NCBI GenBank assembly: GCA_023213315.1
Contig: JAKCPI010004370.1
Location: forward strand, 62,001 to 126,000
Origin: Euborellia annulipes
Lineage: Eukaryota; Arthropoda; Insecta; Dermaptera; Anisolabididae
Direction: 5' to 3'
Length of the DNA: 64,000 nt
Shown here: positions 21,776 to 33,180 of the stretch, piece after piece
Numbering within the stretch: the first letter of the stretch is position 1
Layout of the letters: each line of letters opens with the position of its first letter
Position numbers and translations under genes: made by a program
The notes under the pieces: generated by a model
The model's input: the letters and a program-made list of their open reading frames with translations, nothing else
Databases searched by the model: none
What the model was told of the DNA's origin: nothing

Positions 21776-21944
21776 CTCGAGCGAAGATCTGCAACGAGAT
21801 CACAGCCTTGGCCTCTCCATGCTCGTTCTTTGCGATTACTGAATAGGCGCCAGTGAAGTCAAGCCGTGCGCATGGAATCTCAAGTCGATATTCGGGACCG
21901 TCGCCTACCCTGCGGAAGTGAGGCGCGTCCCGGTAATAATCCGG
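21776..21944 (-). CDS. Ig gene exon a: C-terminal half of an I-set domain
   Basis: This 169 bp exon has a TTTCTAG acceptor and a GAG|GTAAGC donor, entering in phase 0 and leaving in phase 1. It encodes about 56 residues starting PDYYRD and containing RLDFTGAYSVIAKNEHGEA, the typical D-x-G-x-Y strand-F motif of I-set domains with the second cysteine replaced by serine. It ends QIFARG and continues into the small exon at 15061. The exon holding strands A-C of this domain should lie upstream, at a higher coordinate, and end in phase 0. I could not find it between 22 and 64 kb. The 6.7 kb intron that follows contains a hairpin-terminated repeat, a CGTGGCG-rich foldback and a SINE fragment. Confidence 0.88.
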
Positions 21945-22134
21945 CTAGAAACAAAACAAGAAAATTCATTAAAATTAAAATTATTCAACAAGTAGTTGTA
22001 GCTTAGACGAAAATAGAGTATGTTAAACAGCTATTGTAATAAAATAGATATTGGAGAGAATATATTATTACTAGCCATGCCGTCCGACTTGAGTGGACTT
22101 CTCGCAAAGAATATATTGTTCAAAGAAGCATATT

Positions 22135-22310
22135 ATACCATGGAGAACATTAAAACATTAAATTTTGCAGCCTGGGCTTTTTGAAAAACGCCTACTGGTT
22201 AGGCAGCCAAATTGACTCGCCACTACGTATGCAGAGTCGCCTTTGTAGCCCATAAACCATTCCTTTTGAACAATAGATAGCATAGCCTTTTTCAATCAAA
22301 TAAATTGTTC
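22135..22310 (+). repeat. Half copy of the 4126-5649 element arm
   Basis: It contains CGCCTACTGGTTAGGCAGCC, CGCCACTACGTATGCAG and CCATAAACCATTCCTTTTGA, matching the left arm of the 4126-5649 foldback. Confidence 0.65.
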
Positions 22311-22314
22311 TCCC

Positions 22315-22400
22315 CGGGAGCCGTGGCTTTGGGGGAAGACATTAGCTTCTCTGGGGTTCTTGGTTTCCCTTCCCTTCCTGAGAAAAAAATTTTTTTTTTT
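22315..22400 (+). repeat. Short CCGTGGCT...GAAGACATTAGCTTCT module
   Basis: The same module, with CCGTGAYCC, GGCTCAGAGAGAAGA and TTCGCTTCCC, recurs at 10620-10720 (minus strand), 56195-56280, 58430-58490 and 61885-61950. The TTCGCTTCCC end resembles a degenerate tRNA B box, so it may be a second tRNA-derived SINE. Confidence 0.45.
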
Positions 22401-22856
22401 TTTTTTATTAAAAGGAAAAAAAATTGATCTCAAATTAATAGAATTTCAACTTTTCTTTATAAATTTCATCTTGGACCTTAGTATGGCCTTGGTATGGCTT
22501 GTGGGTTCTATATTCTTTTTTTTAATAAATACATTGTATTTATTATATGATGACAGATTTGATTATTTGAACAATATACTCTTTGAAGGCCGAAAGGCTG
22601 ACAGCTCGTACAGCGAAGGGCCTTTTTTTATAGGGGTTTGTTGGAATACAACAGGCTACCTAGTTCTATAAGAAATTCCGATACAATTGAGCATTTTAAG
22701 AACAAACTAAAACTGCATATGAGGAAGAACTGAATGTTAGGCTTCGTCTATTATTTTGTTTGTTTTTGACTCTAAATGAACGTATGAAATGTAAAATATG
22801 TCTGTAGGATTTTCGAAAGAACAATAAAGATATTATTTTATTAGATATCAAAAAAA

Positions 22857-23520
22857 ATCTGGTGTGACTGGCGCACAGCACACAACTTTCTCTTACCTTC
22901 GGTAATCGAAAGTTGTGTACTGTGCTTGTCACACCAGATTTTTTGTGTCGACATGTATTTAGTTTCCGGCAGTAGGGTACAATTGAATTCAAGATGTAAA
23001 ATTTATAAGTATGGGAAAATATTTATATTTTGATACCATGGCAACCATTTCTCCTATCTTTTCTATGGAGTACAAGAGTAAAGTGGTCTTCAGAAGATTT
23101 CAATCACAAAATGAGAATATACATTTTAAAGAGCATCTAAAAAATAATTGATTTTGAATTTAAAAAAAAAATCGTTGGAGCAAATTTTGAGAAAATCGAA
23201 AAAAACTGAAAAAGTGAATCAGTAAAGTACTAGTACTTTTGGGTCGATTTTGTTCAAAAGCTTCCTGTCACGTCCCAGGGGGGCGCCTAACTTAAATATA
23301 CAATTTCAACTTCCTAGCTCTTTTCGTTCTTGAGATATTTTGTTCACAGACACACAGACAGACACACACACACAGACAGACCATGTCGCGAAAACCACTT
23401 TTTTGGATTCAGGGGACCTCAAAACGTGAAGATCCATCAAAATCTCGACATCGAATTTTGACATGAATCCAATACTTTCTCTCTTATATATATTACATAT
23501 ATACATAGGTAAGAGAAAGT
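22857..23520 (-). mobile_element. Hairpin-terminated repeat, complete copy
   Basis: The hairpin is at 22857-22942 and the GGTAAGAGAAAGT end at 23520, with A runs on both sides. The internal modules are in the standard order, with a short (CA)n and GACA run. Confidence 0.85.
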
Positions 23521-23560
23521 AAAAAGTATACAGAAACATTCCAAATAAAGTGTTTGTAAC

Positions 23561-23821
23561 CAGTGGCGTAACGTTTTTTAACTGGGCCCCCCGCAAACTT
23601 TTTGGGCCCCATTGTTAGACCATACAAAAAATATTTTTAAAATACCGTATATCCCTGAATCCCGAGGGCCCGGGCCCTTTCAAAGACAAATTTTCATTAA
23701 TTTTTTTTTTATCTAAATTTTTCCGATTTTATCGGAGCCCTGAGGAGATAGTTTTTTAGCCCGGCCCGACCCGTGGGCCCCCCGCATCGCGGGTTCTGCG
23801 GGGGCGTACGTTACGCCACTG
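23561..23821. mobile_element. Non-autonomous hAT-type element, CAGTGGCGTAACG ends
   Basis: Perfect terminal inverted repeats CAGTGGCGTAACG / CGTTACGCCACTG. The 8-bp flanks TTTGTAAC and TTTGTATC match at 7 of 8 positions. The interior is GC-rich (GGGCCC, GCGGG) with A/T runs. It sits 40 bp from the hairpin-terminated copy before it. Confidence 0.82.
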
Positions 23822-23999
23822 TTTGTATCAAATTTTCATCCAGTTTTAGATCTCGCAAATTTTGACTGGCTATTTGAGCGTCAATTTAAAAAAAAAAAAA
23901 TCCATCTTTTTCCAAACAAACTCTTAGGCGTATCCAGCTCACAACGAAAGAGGGGACAACGTTTCTGATATCTAGTTTATTATCTTATTAAATGCCACA

Positions 24000-25250
24000 G
24001 CCTAACTGGGGATTGGGGATGGCGTCACTCGAGGTTTTTATCTTCTCACAGATTTCAGCTTTTCGTTTAAATTTTTATGTGTTTTTTATATTAATTTCAA
24101 GTTTGGAAGGGGGCAGGTGCCTCTCCTTGATCTCCCCCCTGGATACGCCGATGCCTCCACCTTCAGTAGTTAATATTTGTTTTCCTCCTCACTCAGGAGG
24201 TTGCCGCAACGGCCCTAGCAGGTGTAATTCCAATCGAGCTTGCAGATCTTGAAAACCTAATTGCCGGAAGCGAGATTTTGTGTTTATTGGGCCGACGCTA
24301 AAGGGGGCGCAATCATAAACCGAAACACACATCTTGCAAATTTGCCATCTTGAAATTTAAAATGACACATTCCCTTTTCCGGTTCCTTAATCCCTTAAAC
24401 CAAAATAAATCTTATTTAAATAGTGTGGATGGAACCGTATCTCGGGGATTAATGCTATCTAGAACCCCTGTTCTAGGGGGGGGGGCTTCCCTAGGCGCCC
24501 CGCCCGCCTAGCACGGCTAGCATATATTCAATGAAGAGTAACGCCTGAGTTGAATTATAATTAGCATTAATAACCCTATTAAGGTGAAGAAAAAAAGGGA
24601 AAGTTATTTAAAAAAATACATAATATGAATAAATAAATATTGATTTTTTTTTTATTAATAAAGTAAAAAAAATTAACTGGAACAAACTCTCCTGATTGAG
24701 TATTTCTTTTTAAGTAGGCTATCCATTTGTCCTTCCTTAGATCGATATCTTTTTTTCTAATAATAAAAAATATCAACATATATACCATACTAGCATTTAA
24801 ATAGTAAAAAAGTCGGATGTGTTATGTGCTTATCGCATCAGATTTTTTGTATATTTAATTATAATTGAAAGGTTAAAGTGGCTGTTGCATTGAAACAGGA
24901 GCAGGCAGCCAGGATGCTAATTCATAATTTCAAAATTCATAAAAATTTATAAATTTAAAAGAGAAAATTATCATATTGAAAAAAAAAAGCGTTGTAATAA
25001 ATATAGTTATTATTAAATTGAATTAAATAAAAATAATTTAATAATTAGCAACAATTAAAAGAAGTTGCTAATTTAACGAGAAATGCCAACTTAATCAAAT
25101 TAAAGAAACTCTTAAAAAAATTTTATATTTATAAAAAAACAAATTGATTTTTTTCTTCTATTTTGGGAAAGTAACTCTGAATATAAATGAAGGAAAAATT
25201 GTTGGGGAAAAAACTGGCGTCTCCATAAAAAAAATCATATTAATTTTTTT
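24000..25250. other. Intergenic or intronic, nothing coding recognised
   Basis: It contains a C/G-rich patch (24465-24520), AT-rich sequence and a partial hairpin arm near 24810-24850 (GTGCTTATCGCATCAGATTT). No exon or RNA gene was found. Confidence 0.4.
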
Positions 25251-25329
25251 AATAAACTAAATTAAATGTTTTTATCTAATAAAAAAAAGGAAACTAAAAT
25301 AAATTAGCATTAGAAATAGAAAGAGTACA

Positions 25330-25700
25330 CAATAAATAAATTAATTGGCGAATGAAGGGAAGAGGGGAGGGGAGTGGCCGAGATCGCAGCTCGATGACGT
25401 CACGCCTGTGCGTCCTTGCAAGGCCGAAGGAAGAGTGCACTCTCCGAGTGAGCAAACGAAACGGATCAAATTTTAAATGAAAATAATAAAGAAAGAGAAA
25501 AAAAGCCATAGAGAGAGGGAGGGAGGGAATGGATTAATTAAAAAAAAAATAAAAAATTTAGGATGTGTGAAGATTGATGGATGGAGAGAAGGCTAATAAA
25601 AAAGCGAGAAGTCTCTCGAGGATGGATGGAATTTTTGCGCACCGCACCTCACCAGAGAGAGAAAGAAGACACCTGAACTTAGCAACAAATTCTTTCTAAA
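25330..25700. promoter_or_regulatory. GC/CpG-rich island with a CRE-like TGACGTCA, possible promoter
   Basis: The stretch 25370-25460 is clearly richer in G+C and CpG than its surroundings and contains the palindrome TGACGTCA, followed by GA-rich tracts to 25690. No convincing ORF is present on either strand. It could be a promoter or first-exon region of the minus-strand gene or of an unrelated transcript; the call is inference from composition only. Confidence 0.25.
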
Positions 25701-25827
25701 AAGGGTCTTGATTTACCTTTACAGGCACACAGGGCCGGCTCTACGTGCAAACAAAAGATGCGTCGCATCGGGGCGCTTCTCTATAAGGGCCGCCATAATT
25801 TACGCAATACACCCCCCCTTGCTCGCC

Positions 25828-26360
25828 TTGTCTGTGTGTCTGTCCGTGTGTGTTCACTTTTAAGCATGAAGGAATTGAGCTAGGAGGCTGAAATTTTATA
25901 TATAAGTTAAACACCCCCGGGACCGGGAAAATAAGCTTTTAATCAAAATCGGCCAAAGAGTACTAGTACTTTACTGATGTATTTTTTCAGTTTTTTTCGA
26001 TTTTCTCAAAATTCACTTCAACGATTTTGATTAAAATTCAAAAATCAATTATTTTTTAGATGCTCTTTAAAATGTATATTCTCATTTTGCTCTTAAAATT
26101 ATTTGAAGACCACTTTACTCTTATACTTCATAGCAAAGAAAGGAGAAATGGTTTCAAAAGATTTTCCCATACTTATAAATTTTACACCTTGAAATTAGAA
26201 TGTACCGTACTGTTGGAAACTAAATATATATCGAGACAAAAAATCTGGTGTGACCAGACACACCAGATTTTTGGATTCAGGAGACTTCTAAACGTGTATA
26301 TCCATCAAAATCTCGACATCGAATTTTTGGCATGAATCCAATACTTTCTCTCTTTATATA
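25828..26360 (+). mobile_element. Rearranged hairpin-terminated repeat
   Basis: The left part is a plus-oriented copy truncated at the (TG)n, with a shortened hairpin (26243-26272). It is joined directly to a minus-oriented end section (CATCAAAATCTCGACATCGA, then CTTTCTCTCTTTATATAT). The matching terminal word TAGGTAAGAGAAAGT is displaced to about 26793 by the following foldback. Confidence 0.65.
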
Positions 26361-26370
26361 TATTTAATCA

Positions 26371-26741
26371 GAATTCGCAGGGACTTTGCAGCCAGGAGAC
26401 TAAATAAAGAATCTTTTATTTAATTTTTATTTGCCGACGTTTCGGTCGCCAACCACGACCTTCATCAGGGTAAATATTGTCAATTATACACGATCTTAGG
26501 TATCTTAATATTCATTGCAATTAAATACAAGCAGCAAGTTAAGGATAACATTTTGTACATATCAAAGTAAAAATAAATTGTATTTAATTGCAATGAATAT
26601 TAAGATACCTAAGATCGTGTATAATTGACAACATTTGCCCTGATGAAGGTCGTGATTGGCGACCGAAACGTCGGCAAATAAAAATTAAATAGAAGTTTTT
26701 TTATTTAATCTCCTGGCTGCAAAGTCTCTGCGAATCCTGAG
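26371..26741. mobile_element. Foldback with the best hammerhead-like core
   Basis: The arms run from ATTCGCAGGGACTTTGCAGC to GCTGCAAAGTCTCTGCGAAT. The plus-strand motif at 26633-26679 has stem I ATTTGCC/GGCAAAT (7 bp, perfect), CTGATGA, stem II GGTCG/CGACC (5 bp, perfect), GAAAC and GTC. The mirrored minus-strand motif at 26429-26475 has one stem I mismatch. It splits the end of a hairpin-terminated repeat. Confidence 0.85.
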
Positions 26742-27654
26742 TAAATCTCCACAGCCAAAAAACATCAATTTATATAGTATTTAACATATATATAGGTAAG
26801 AGAAAGTAAAACCTTTGCCCATATTGGTATGTAACTTTCAGGTATTTTCAAATATGCAATATAAAATTTGTTTTACAAAAATTATAAATCGTCTTTTTTT
26901 AATGCCACTGAAGGGGAAAAGACAACACTTGCGGCGGCTAAGCATTTTGGTTGCCTAAGCTCAAGGCTCGAGCACTTTGCTATGGAATCCGGGCTTTAAT
27001 CCCATTACGATGATAACATCTCAAATTTTTATTTATTTATAAAGACAAATTTATTTGGATAACCAAAAGGGGAATTGGTGCTACGCATCGGTGCACATTT
27101 AGTTCGTGGTGTGTGCTTTAGTTATAGATCGACTCGACACACAATTGCTAATTGAATAATTGCAGATGCCATTTGTGAATTTACAAAACCGCCCACACGT
27201 TTGTGTTTGCGAAACGGAATTTTAGCTTACAATCAGAGAGAGAATCCATCATTAGATGGGGAAATCAGCCAGCTAAATAAACGTGCCATTTTACAGCTCT
27301 GACCTCCAACTTGCATTTTATTCAAATGACATCTGTATTTACTTTCTCTCGCCCTATAGGCTATATATAGAAAGTATTGTGGTTATTATTAATAATAGAT
27401 TTTGATGGAAATAGCCCCATAAAAACTTTTTCCGTCTACAAACTCGAAAACTTTCGCCACCCTATTGATCAAAAAAAAAAGACCCAAAAGGTCACTTTTC
27501 AAATAAAAACGTTCTGCAAGTTTACTCTTTGAGAGTTTTTTGCAGATGTAATGCAAGAAGGATGAAAATAAGTAGAAACTTATGAATTTTCTTCATCGTC
27601 GACCAGTATGTGGTTTCGGTCTCCGAGCACCCTCATGAGGTTAATTTTTATATA

Positions 27655-27905
27655 TCTGCAAAATGTTTCGTGTAAATTGTTTAAAGTACATTTACTGAAG
27701 TATTATTTCAGTTTTTCAAATTCATTTTCCGGCTCTTCCTTCCATAGATCCCCATATGAGAATTTGCATGTTAATTTCGATTCAAAGGGAACTTGTTACA
27801 CAATTAAAAAGATTTTTTCTAATTCTTATAAAATTTTGTATTGTTTTAGGATTCTCTATTGTGTATAAAATATCCAAATATGATATTAAAATTTATAATA
27901 CACAG
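27655..27905 (+). repeat. Dispersed repeat pair, copy 1
   Basis: It shares CATTTTCCGGCTCTTCCTTC, ATATGAGAATTTG and AGGATTCTCTATTGTGTATA with 31341-31620 in the same order and orientation, diverged. No ORF explains the conservation. Confidence 0.65.
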
Positions 27906-28439
27906 AGCCTATGGAAATTTTGAATCAATTGACTTTTTTCACTTTTTATTACTTATGAAATGCAAGTGGTCAAGTTTGGAACTAAGGTGCTATGGAAAAC
28001 TAAATATACAGTATCTTGACACAACTAAATATATCTCGACAAAGAAAAATCTGGAGTGTCAGCACAGTACACAACTTTGTGATTAATTTTATAGAACCAA
28101 ATTACTCCTGAAGAAGGGAGGCGTTCAAACTTGGAATTAAATTTTGGCCTCCAGAACAAGCGAAATATTTCAAAAGGAAGGGTTAAAACCTGCGTTATAA
28201 ATTCAAGGTTTTCCCAATCTCAATACCATTATTATTTTTTCTTCAGTAATTTTTGGGCAAAGCTCCAAGATGCTCCTTTTTTGCACAGAGACATTTCAGG
28301 TTTTTTGAAGGGATGATTCCCTCTTGCACGGTCCCCCGCTCCACAATTCCAAGATAGCTCACTTACTCGCGCTCAATCTAGAGGAGGATCCAGTAAAGAT
28401 AGTAGAGGCAATTTGAAGATAATTTGTGCAAAAAACTCA

Positions 28440-28530
28440 AAATTGCCTTTTTTGAGTTAGACCGGTCTTGACGATATTTTGTGGGAATTGACGTTTCGGG
28501 TACTAATCGCCCCCTTCTTCAAATAAACTC
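28440..28530 (-). repeat. Degenerate single foldback arm
   Basis: The word GACGTTTCGGGTACTAATCG with CCCTTCTTCAAA resembles the reverse complement of the hammerhead-like unit, but has lost the CTGA. Confidence 0.4.
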
Positions 28531-29516
28531 ACTCTTGTTATATATATGACAACTGCTCTGTGAATAGTAGCATTTTTTGAGGAATTTCTAAAGGGAGAGT
28601 TGTAAGAAAATTTCTACGAATTTAATTCGGAAGTTTACATCTTATTTGAACTTAAAGCAAATTTTTATAAAAAATAAATTTAATAAAATCTTAAAAATGA
28701 AATTTAATCAATTACATAGAAACTTTTATTTATTTCTACTAAGGGGTCGATTAGCGTTTTATTTCTCATCTAAAAAAAAAAAAAAAAAAAACTTAAAACA
28801 TATGCAAAGCAAATCGAGTATAAACGAATGGTGTGTAATTGAGAGCAAACTGATAGATGATTGATCACCCGATTTTGTTTCTTGCCTCCTCCTTTTCTAC
28901 AAACTTTTTTTGAATAAATTTAGAAAGAACTTGATTAATAAAAAAAAAGTTTTTTTTTTTTTAAATTAAAATTATAAGCCATATAATCGGAGAATGCGTT
29001 CAGGTAATCAAATCAACATGAGAAGAAGAAGAAGAAGAAGAATAACCTGGAGGCGATTTGATGATGATGATGGCAGAACGTTTAAGTAAACACCTTGAAC
29101 GCTATTAATTAGTTTTTGCTTTTTTTTTTTATTTCCAATCAATAAAAAAACAAGTTAAAATTTGCAATTAATGAGAGTCAGATGTGTGCTGTGCGACCAG
29201 TCACACCACAGGGAGAGGTTAAGGAAATTAATTAATTTCTTAACAGCTGCAGGAAATTTTTTTTTTTACCTTTTCAAAATAAATTTTTGTCTAAAGATTT
29301 AAAAATCAATAAATGATGATGAATCATCAATTGCAAGACAAGGTGATATTTATGGTCCAAGTATAAATAAATGAATTAATCATTTTAGCAGATTTTCTCT
29401 CCCAATTAACCTATCAAGGGTCAAGAGAGAGGAAATCAAGCCTGATGAACGAAGAACGTTGTCAAAAAAAGCGATTTTTTTAATTGAGCACTAGAGTTGA
29501 TGGAGTTTAATAAAAA

Positions 29517-30125
29517 AAATCTGGTGTGACTGTGCACAGAACAATTTCTCTTACTTCGGATCGAAAGTTGTGTTCTGTGCTTGTCACACCAGATTTTTTG
29601 TGTCGACATTGACCATCAAGAGAAAAGATATTGGACAATATGGCGGCTACCTGCCATAAGGCTCAAATGCCAGGTAGCCGCCATCTTGTAGTATCTTTCT
29701 CTGCATGATATTTAGTTTCCGCCGATATATTTGAATTCAAGATGTAAAATTTATTAGTATGGGAAAATATTTATATTTTGTTACCATGGCAACCATTCTC
29801 CTAACTTCCAAAAAAGAAAAAGAAAAGGGTCTTCAGAAGATTTCAAAGGCAAAATGAGAATATACATTTTAAAGAGCATCTAAAAAATAATTGATTTTTG
29901 AATTTTAATAAAAATCGTTGGAGCGAATTTTGAGAAAATCGAAAAAAAAACTGAAAAAGTGCATCAGTAAAGTACTAGTTCTCTTTGGCCGATTTCGTGT
30001 AAAAGCTTCGTGTCACGTCCTAGGGGGTGCCTTACTTAAATATAAAATTTCAATCTCCTAGATCTTTTGTTCCAGAGATATTTTGTTCACAGACAGACCA
30101 TGTCGCGAAAACCACTTTTTTGTAG
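29517..30125 (-). mobile_element. Hairpin-terminated repeat with nested small hairpin
   Basis: The hairpin at 29517-29600 is diverged. A palindrome of about 100 bp (29606-29707) has inserted after GTGTCGACAT. The copy is truncated after CGCGAAAACCACTTTTTT. Confidence 0.72.
29606..29707. repeat. Small palindrome with ATGGCGGCTACCTGCC arms
   Basis: The arms ATGGCGGCTACCTGCC and GGCAGGTAGCCGCCAT (one base different) flank an 8-10 bp loop, with further pairing of AAGATATTGGACAA against TTGTAGTATCTT. It is inserted inside a hairpin-terminated repeat. Confidence 0.6.
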
Positions 30126-30184
30126 GCACAATTTTGTAGGCCAATTACTTTCTGTTATCTATATATGTAATATAGATATATAGA

Positions 30185-30540
30185 GTGTAGGCCTAAGTAT
30201 TGCGATCATACCCAGAATTTGATGGAAATACGTTTTGAAGTTCCATGAGGCCAAAAAAGTGGGTCTCGCAAATTGGTCTGTGTGTGTGTCTCTCTGTGAA
30301 CAAAATATCTCAAGAAGGAAAAGAGCTAGGAGTTTGAAATTTCATCTTTAGGTAAGGTATCCCCCCCCATGATATGTAACATGAAGTTTTTAAACAAAAT
30401 CAGCAAAAAAGTACTAGTACTTTACTGAAATACTTACCTTTTCAGTTTTTTTCAATTTTCACAAAATATGCTTTAACGATTTTGATTAAAATTAAAATCA
30501 TTATTTTTTAGGATGTTTTTAAAATGTAGCCTATATTAAG
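30185..30540 (+). mobile_element. Diverged, truncated hairpin-terminated repeat
   Basis: It follows the family order (TAGAGTGTAGGCC, GATTTTGATGGAAATACG-like, TG/TC run, AGTACTAGTACTTTACTGAA, CAGTTTTTTTCAA) but lacks the hairpin. It is immediately adjacent, in the opposite orientation, to the 29517 copy. Confidence 0.55.
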
Positions 30541-31340
30541 GATTCTTCGGATAGTACTTGCAATAAATCATATTGTAGAATCTTAAATTTTTTTTAAATA
30601 AAATTAAAAATTTGAATGCCAAAATTCTTTATTATAATTTAGTCGTGATCTATCAGAGTTTATAATTGTATTAAGTTAATAATTTAATTACCAAAAATAA
30701 TAAATGAATGACTTTTGACTTTGAGCAGTTTTTCACGTAATATAGAACTGGCAACATTACATTCATCAACTATCTATTTTAAATCTTAAAGCTCTTAAAT
30801 TTATTTTGTTTAATATTTTACACGTTTAATGCAAATCAGTTTAAACACAATGGACGATTTGCGAGAAAAAATATCCGTAAAATTGAAAAAAAAATGTAAC
30901 TGACATCGACAAAAGACAATTATGTTATGCGACGTTGCCGGACTGGTCTCACTCTCAAATCTTCCTTATTTTTAAATATTGGCGACTGTCATTTTGGAGA
31001 ATTTTTTGACTTTCTTGTTAAAATATCTTTAAAAGCGGACGGCAGAAACTTTTTGATTTTATTTTTAACGTATTCCTCGGAAGTGAATTAATAAAATGTA
31101 AGTTTTTTGTTTTTGCATCTATTGCAGAAGTGACTATATAATTCGATATGTGTGCGTTTCGTCGTTATTCCCCATAGGCTACATGTTACATTTCAATTTT
31201 TTAAAAATTAATTACACGATAACCCTGGGTCAGATCTGTCAAAATTTATTTTTTATACGTATTTGATAGTGATTAATAACATATTAAAAAATTAGCTTTT
31301 TAATATTATAGGAGTGCTTTTAATGTCCGAACAACTTAGC

Positions 31341-31620
31341 CCGTAAAATTTTGGTGAAAATTGTTTGAAGTACACACACTGATGTATTTCAGATTTTTCA
31401 AATTCATTTTCCGGCTCTTCCTTCCATAGAGCAAATGTTAAATCCTCATATGAGAATTTGGATGTTAATTTCGATTCAAAAGGGGGTCCCCTTTCAACTT
31501 TTTACACATTTAAAAAATATTTTCCATTTCTTATAAAATTTTGTATTTATTAAGGATTCTCTATTGTATATAAAATATCGAAATATGCGATTAAAATTTT
31601 GAAAATAACCACCCAATTGA
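31341..31620 (+). repeat. Dispersed repeat pair, copy 2
   Basis: Partner of 27655-27905; see that entry. It has an extra AGCAAATGTTAAAT relative to copy 1. Confidence 0.65.
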
Positions 31621-32840
31621 CTTTTTTAAAGAAACTTGGGCAAAATGCACACAAAATAGGCCACCAGGAACTGATAATTTTCGAACACACCAAATCAGTT
31701 AAAATATAAATTCTTTGTTTATGATTTGAACTTTTACAAATTACAATTTGAAATTTGATTGCCGATAATTTAAGAGTTAAAAAAAAAAAAAAATCAACTA
31801 ATTTTCTATCATAAAAATTCAACTGATCAGCACACGACTTGTTTTTTTTTATTTATTTTAACGTAAATCAGGCAGGCAAGGCGAGTCTATTTGTTGTTAC
31901 TATCAATTAGTTCAACTCCCTTTCTCTGTTAGTTTATTATATCCATATAAAAAATAAATTTTTTTTTATGCAGTCGTTAAGAGTGCATTAAGAAAAACAT
32001 TCGCTAATGAATCATTATAGAAAAAATAAAACGCTTTTGTTATTATATTTTAACAACAAACGCCTCAACTCAGCGTCTAATTGCAATTAACGATATTTAT
32101 TTATTGCAATTTCTGAAAAAGTCATAACTTTATATCAGCAGGCTCAATGTAAAAATGGTTAATTTATTTACATGTCAAGTGAGCAATGAGATCCTTGATT
32201 GTTGAGAAAAAAATTATTTTTATTATTATTGAATGGAAGTATTATTAAATAAATAAATATTTAATAACATGAAAATGAGAATAATTAAATATTTTTAAAG
32301 TTAAAAATCACTGAAACAGATAAGCAAATATTTTAGAGATTCATTTAAAATAAATTGAATCATTATCATTTGAGATTTTGATGAATTTTTTAAAGATATG
32401 CTTTCAAGTTAAGAGTATTCAAAACTGGATGATGCAACAAAGGTTTATTAAATTCTTCAATAAATATTTGCCTTTCGCACCCCGTGATAGGCCCTGGCGG
32501 GCGGCGTCTGGATATGAATAGTACAGATAAATGTATTTTAATTAATTTTGCACCATAATATGAAAGGGTTGGAGTCTATAGAACTTTCTGAGGTGTGGAA
32601 TAACATTTTTCAATTATTTACATTCTGGGGAAGCGTCATTTTATTGTCTTAGGAGTCTTTGCGTTACAAATAGACAGACAGACAGGCTTTGCCTCTTATA
32701 TACCGTAATAGTAGGCTTAGAGAAGTATAACATTAGAAGAACTCTGAAACGTTTGAATATTTTAAAAACATACGAAATAGAGATTTTGAAACAAAGTATC
32801 TTGGAGAAATATTTGATTTAGGAATTCAAATAAAGAGAAA

Positions 32841-32947
32841 TGGAAACTTTAAATCAAGCATCTAAAGTAGAAGCATTATCAGAAAAATATGGAATTAATG
32901 AATCAAGTGCCTCCAATCCAATGAACATGGATCATGAAAGAAAATGA
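32841..32947 (+). other. Short open stretch, unclassified
   Basis: A 35-codon frame (METLNQASKVEALSEKYG then INESSASNP to a TGA) has an amino-acid composition less AT-driven than its neighbours. I do not recognise it. It may be a remnant of a mobile-element ORF. No splice or promoter context was identified. Confidence 0.15.
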
Positions 32948-33180
32948 AGAATTTGTGGAGATCACATTTAAAATATAGTTAGAAATTTGAGCACTAGATG
33001 TCGCCACAGTATCAGGCCCACTCATTTCCTCTGTGCAAATATCTGTACAGTTATCTAAACTGAAGGTGTGTATGATACCTCAGTTTTCCCATCAGTTTTA
33101 CTCTCAGTTTATCGTTCAGTGTTTTGAATCCCGTTCCCGATCTTTTAGACCTTCTTTAATTCTTTTCTAAAGGTTGTTTA

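Larger units (their letters stand above)
5922..21944 (-). other. Partial gene locus: I-set immunoglobulin muscle-type protein (10 exons)
   Basis: Ten exons listed separately below join in the order 21944 to 5922 on the minus strand. Every GT-AG boundary agrees in phase (0-1, 1-2, 2-0, 0-1, 1-1, 1-0, 0-1, 1-2, 2-1, 1-1). The 1636 coding bases give about 545 residues with no stop. The product has five I-set Ig domains, the first lacking its N-terminal half, separated by Gly-rich or Ser/Pro/Arg-rich linkers. No signal peptide or membrane segment is seen, and several domains lack one of the two canonical cysteines, as in cytoplasmic sarcomeric Ig proteins. The closest families are obscurin/UNC-89, Stretchin-MLCK and titin-like proteins. 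I lean towards UNC-89-like because of the SP-rich linkers, but the kinase, RhoGEF or Fn3 domains that would settle it are outside the window. Introns range from about 75 bp to 6.7 kb, and the larger ones hold the mobile elements. Confidence 0.9.
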
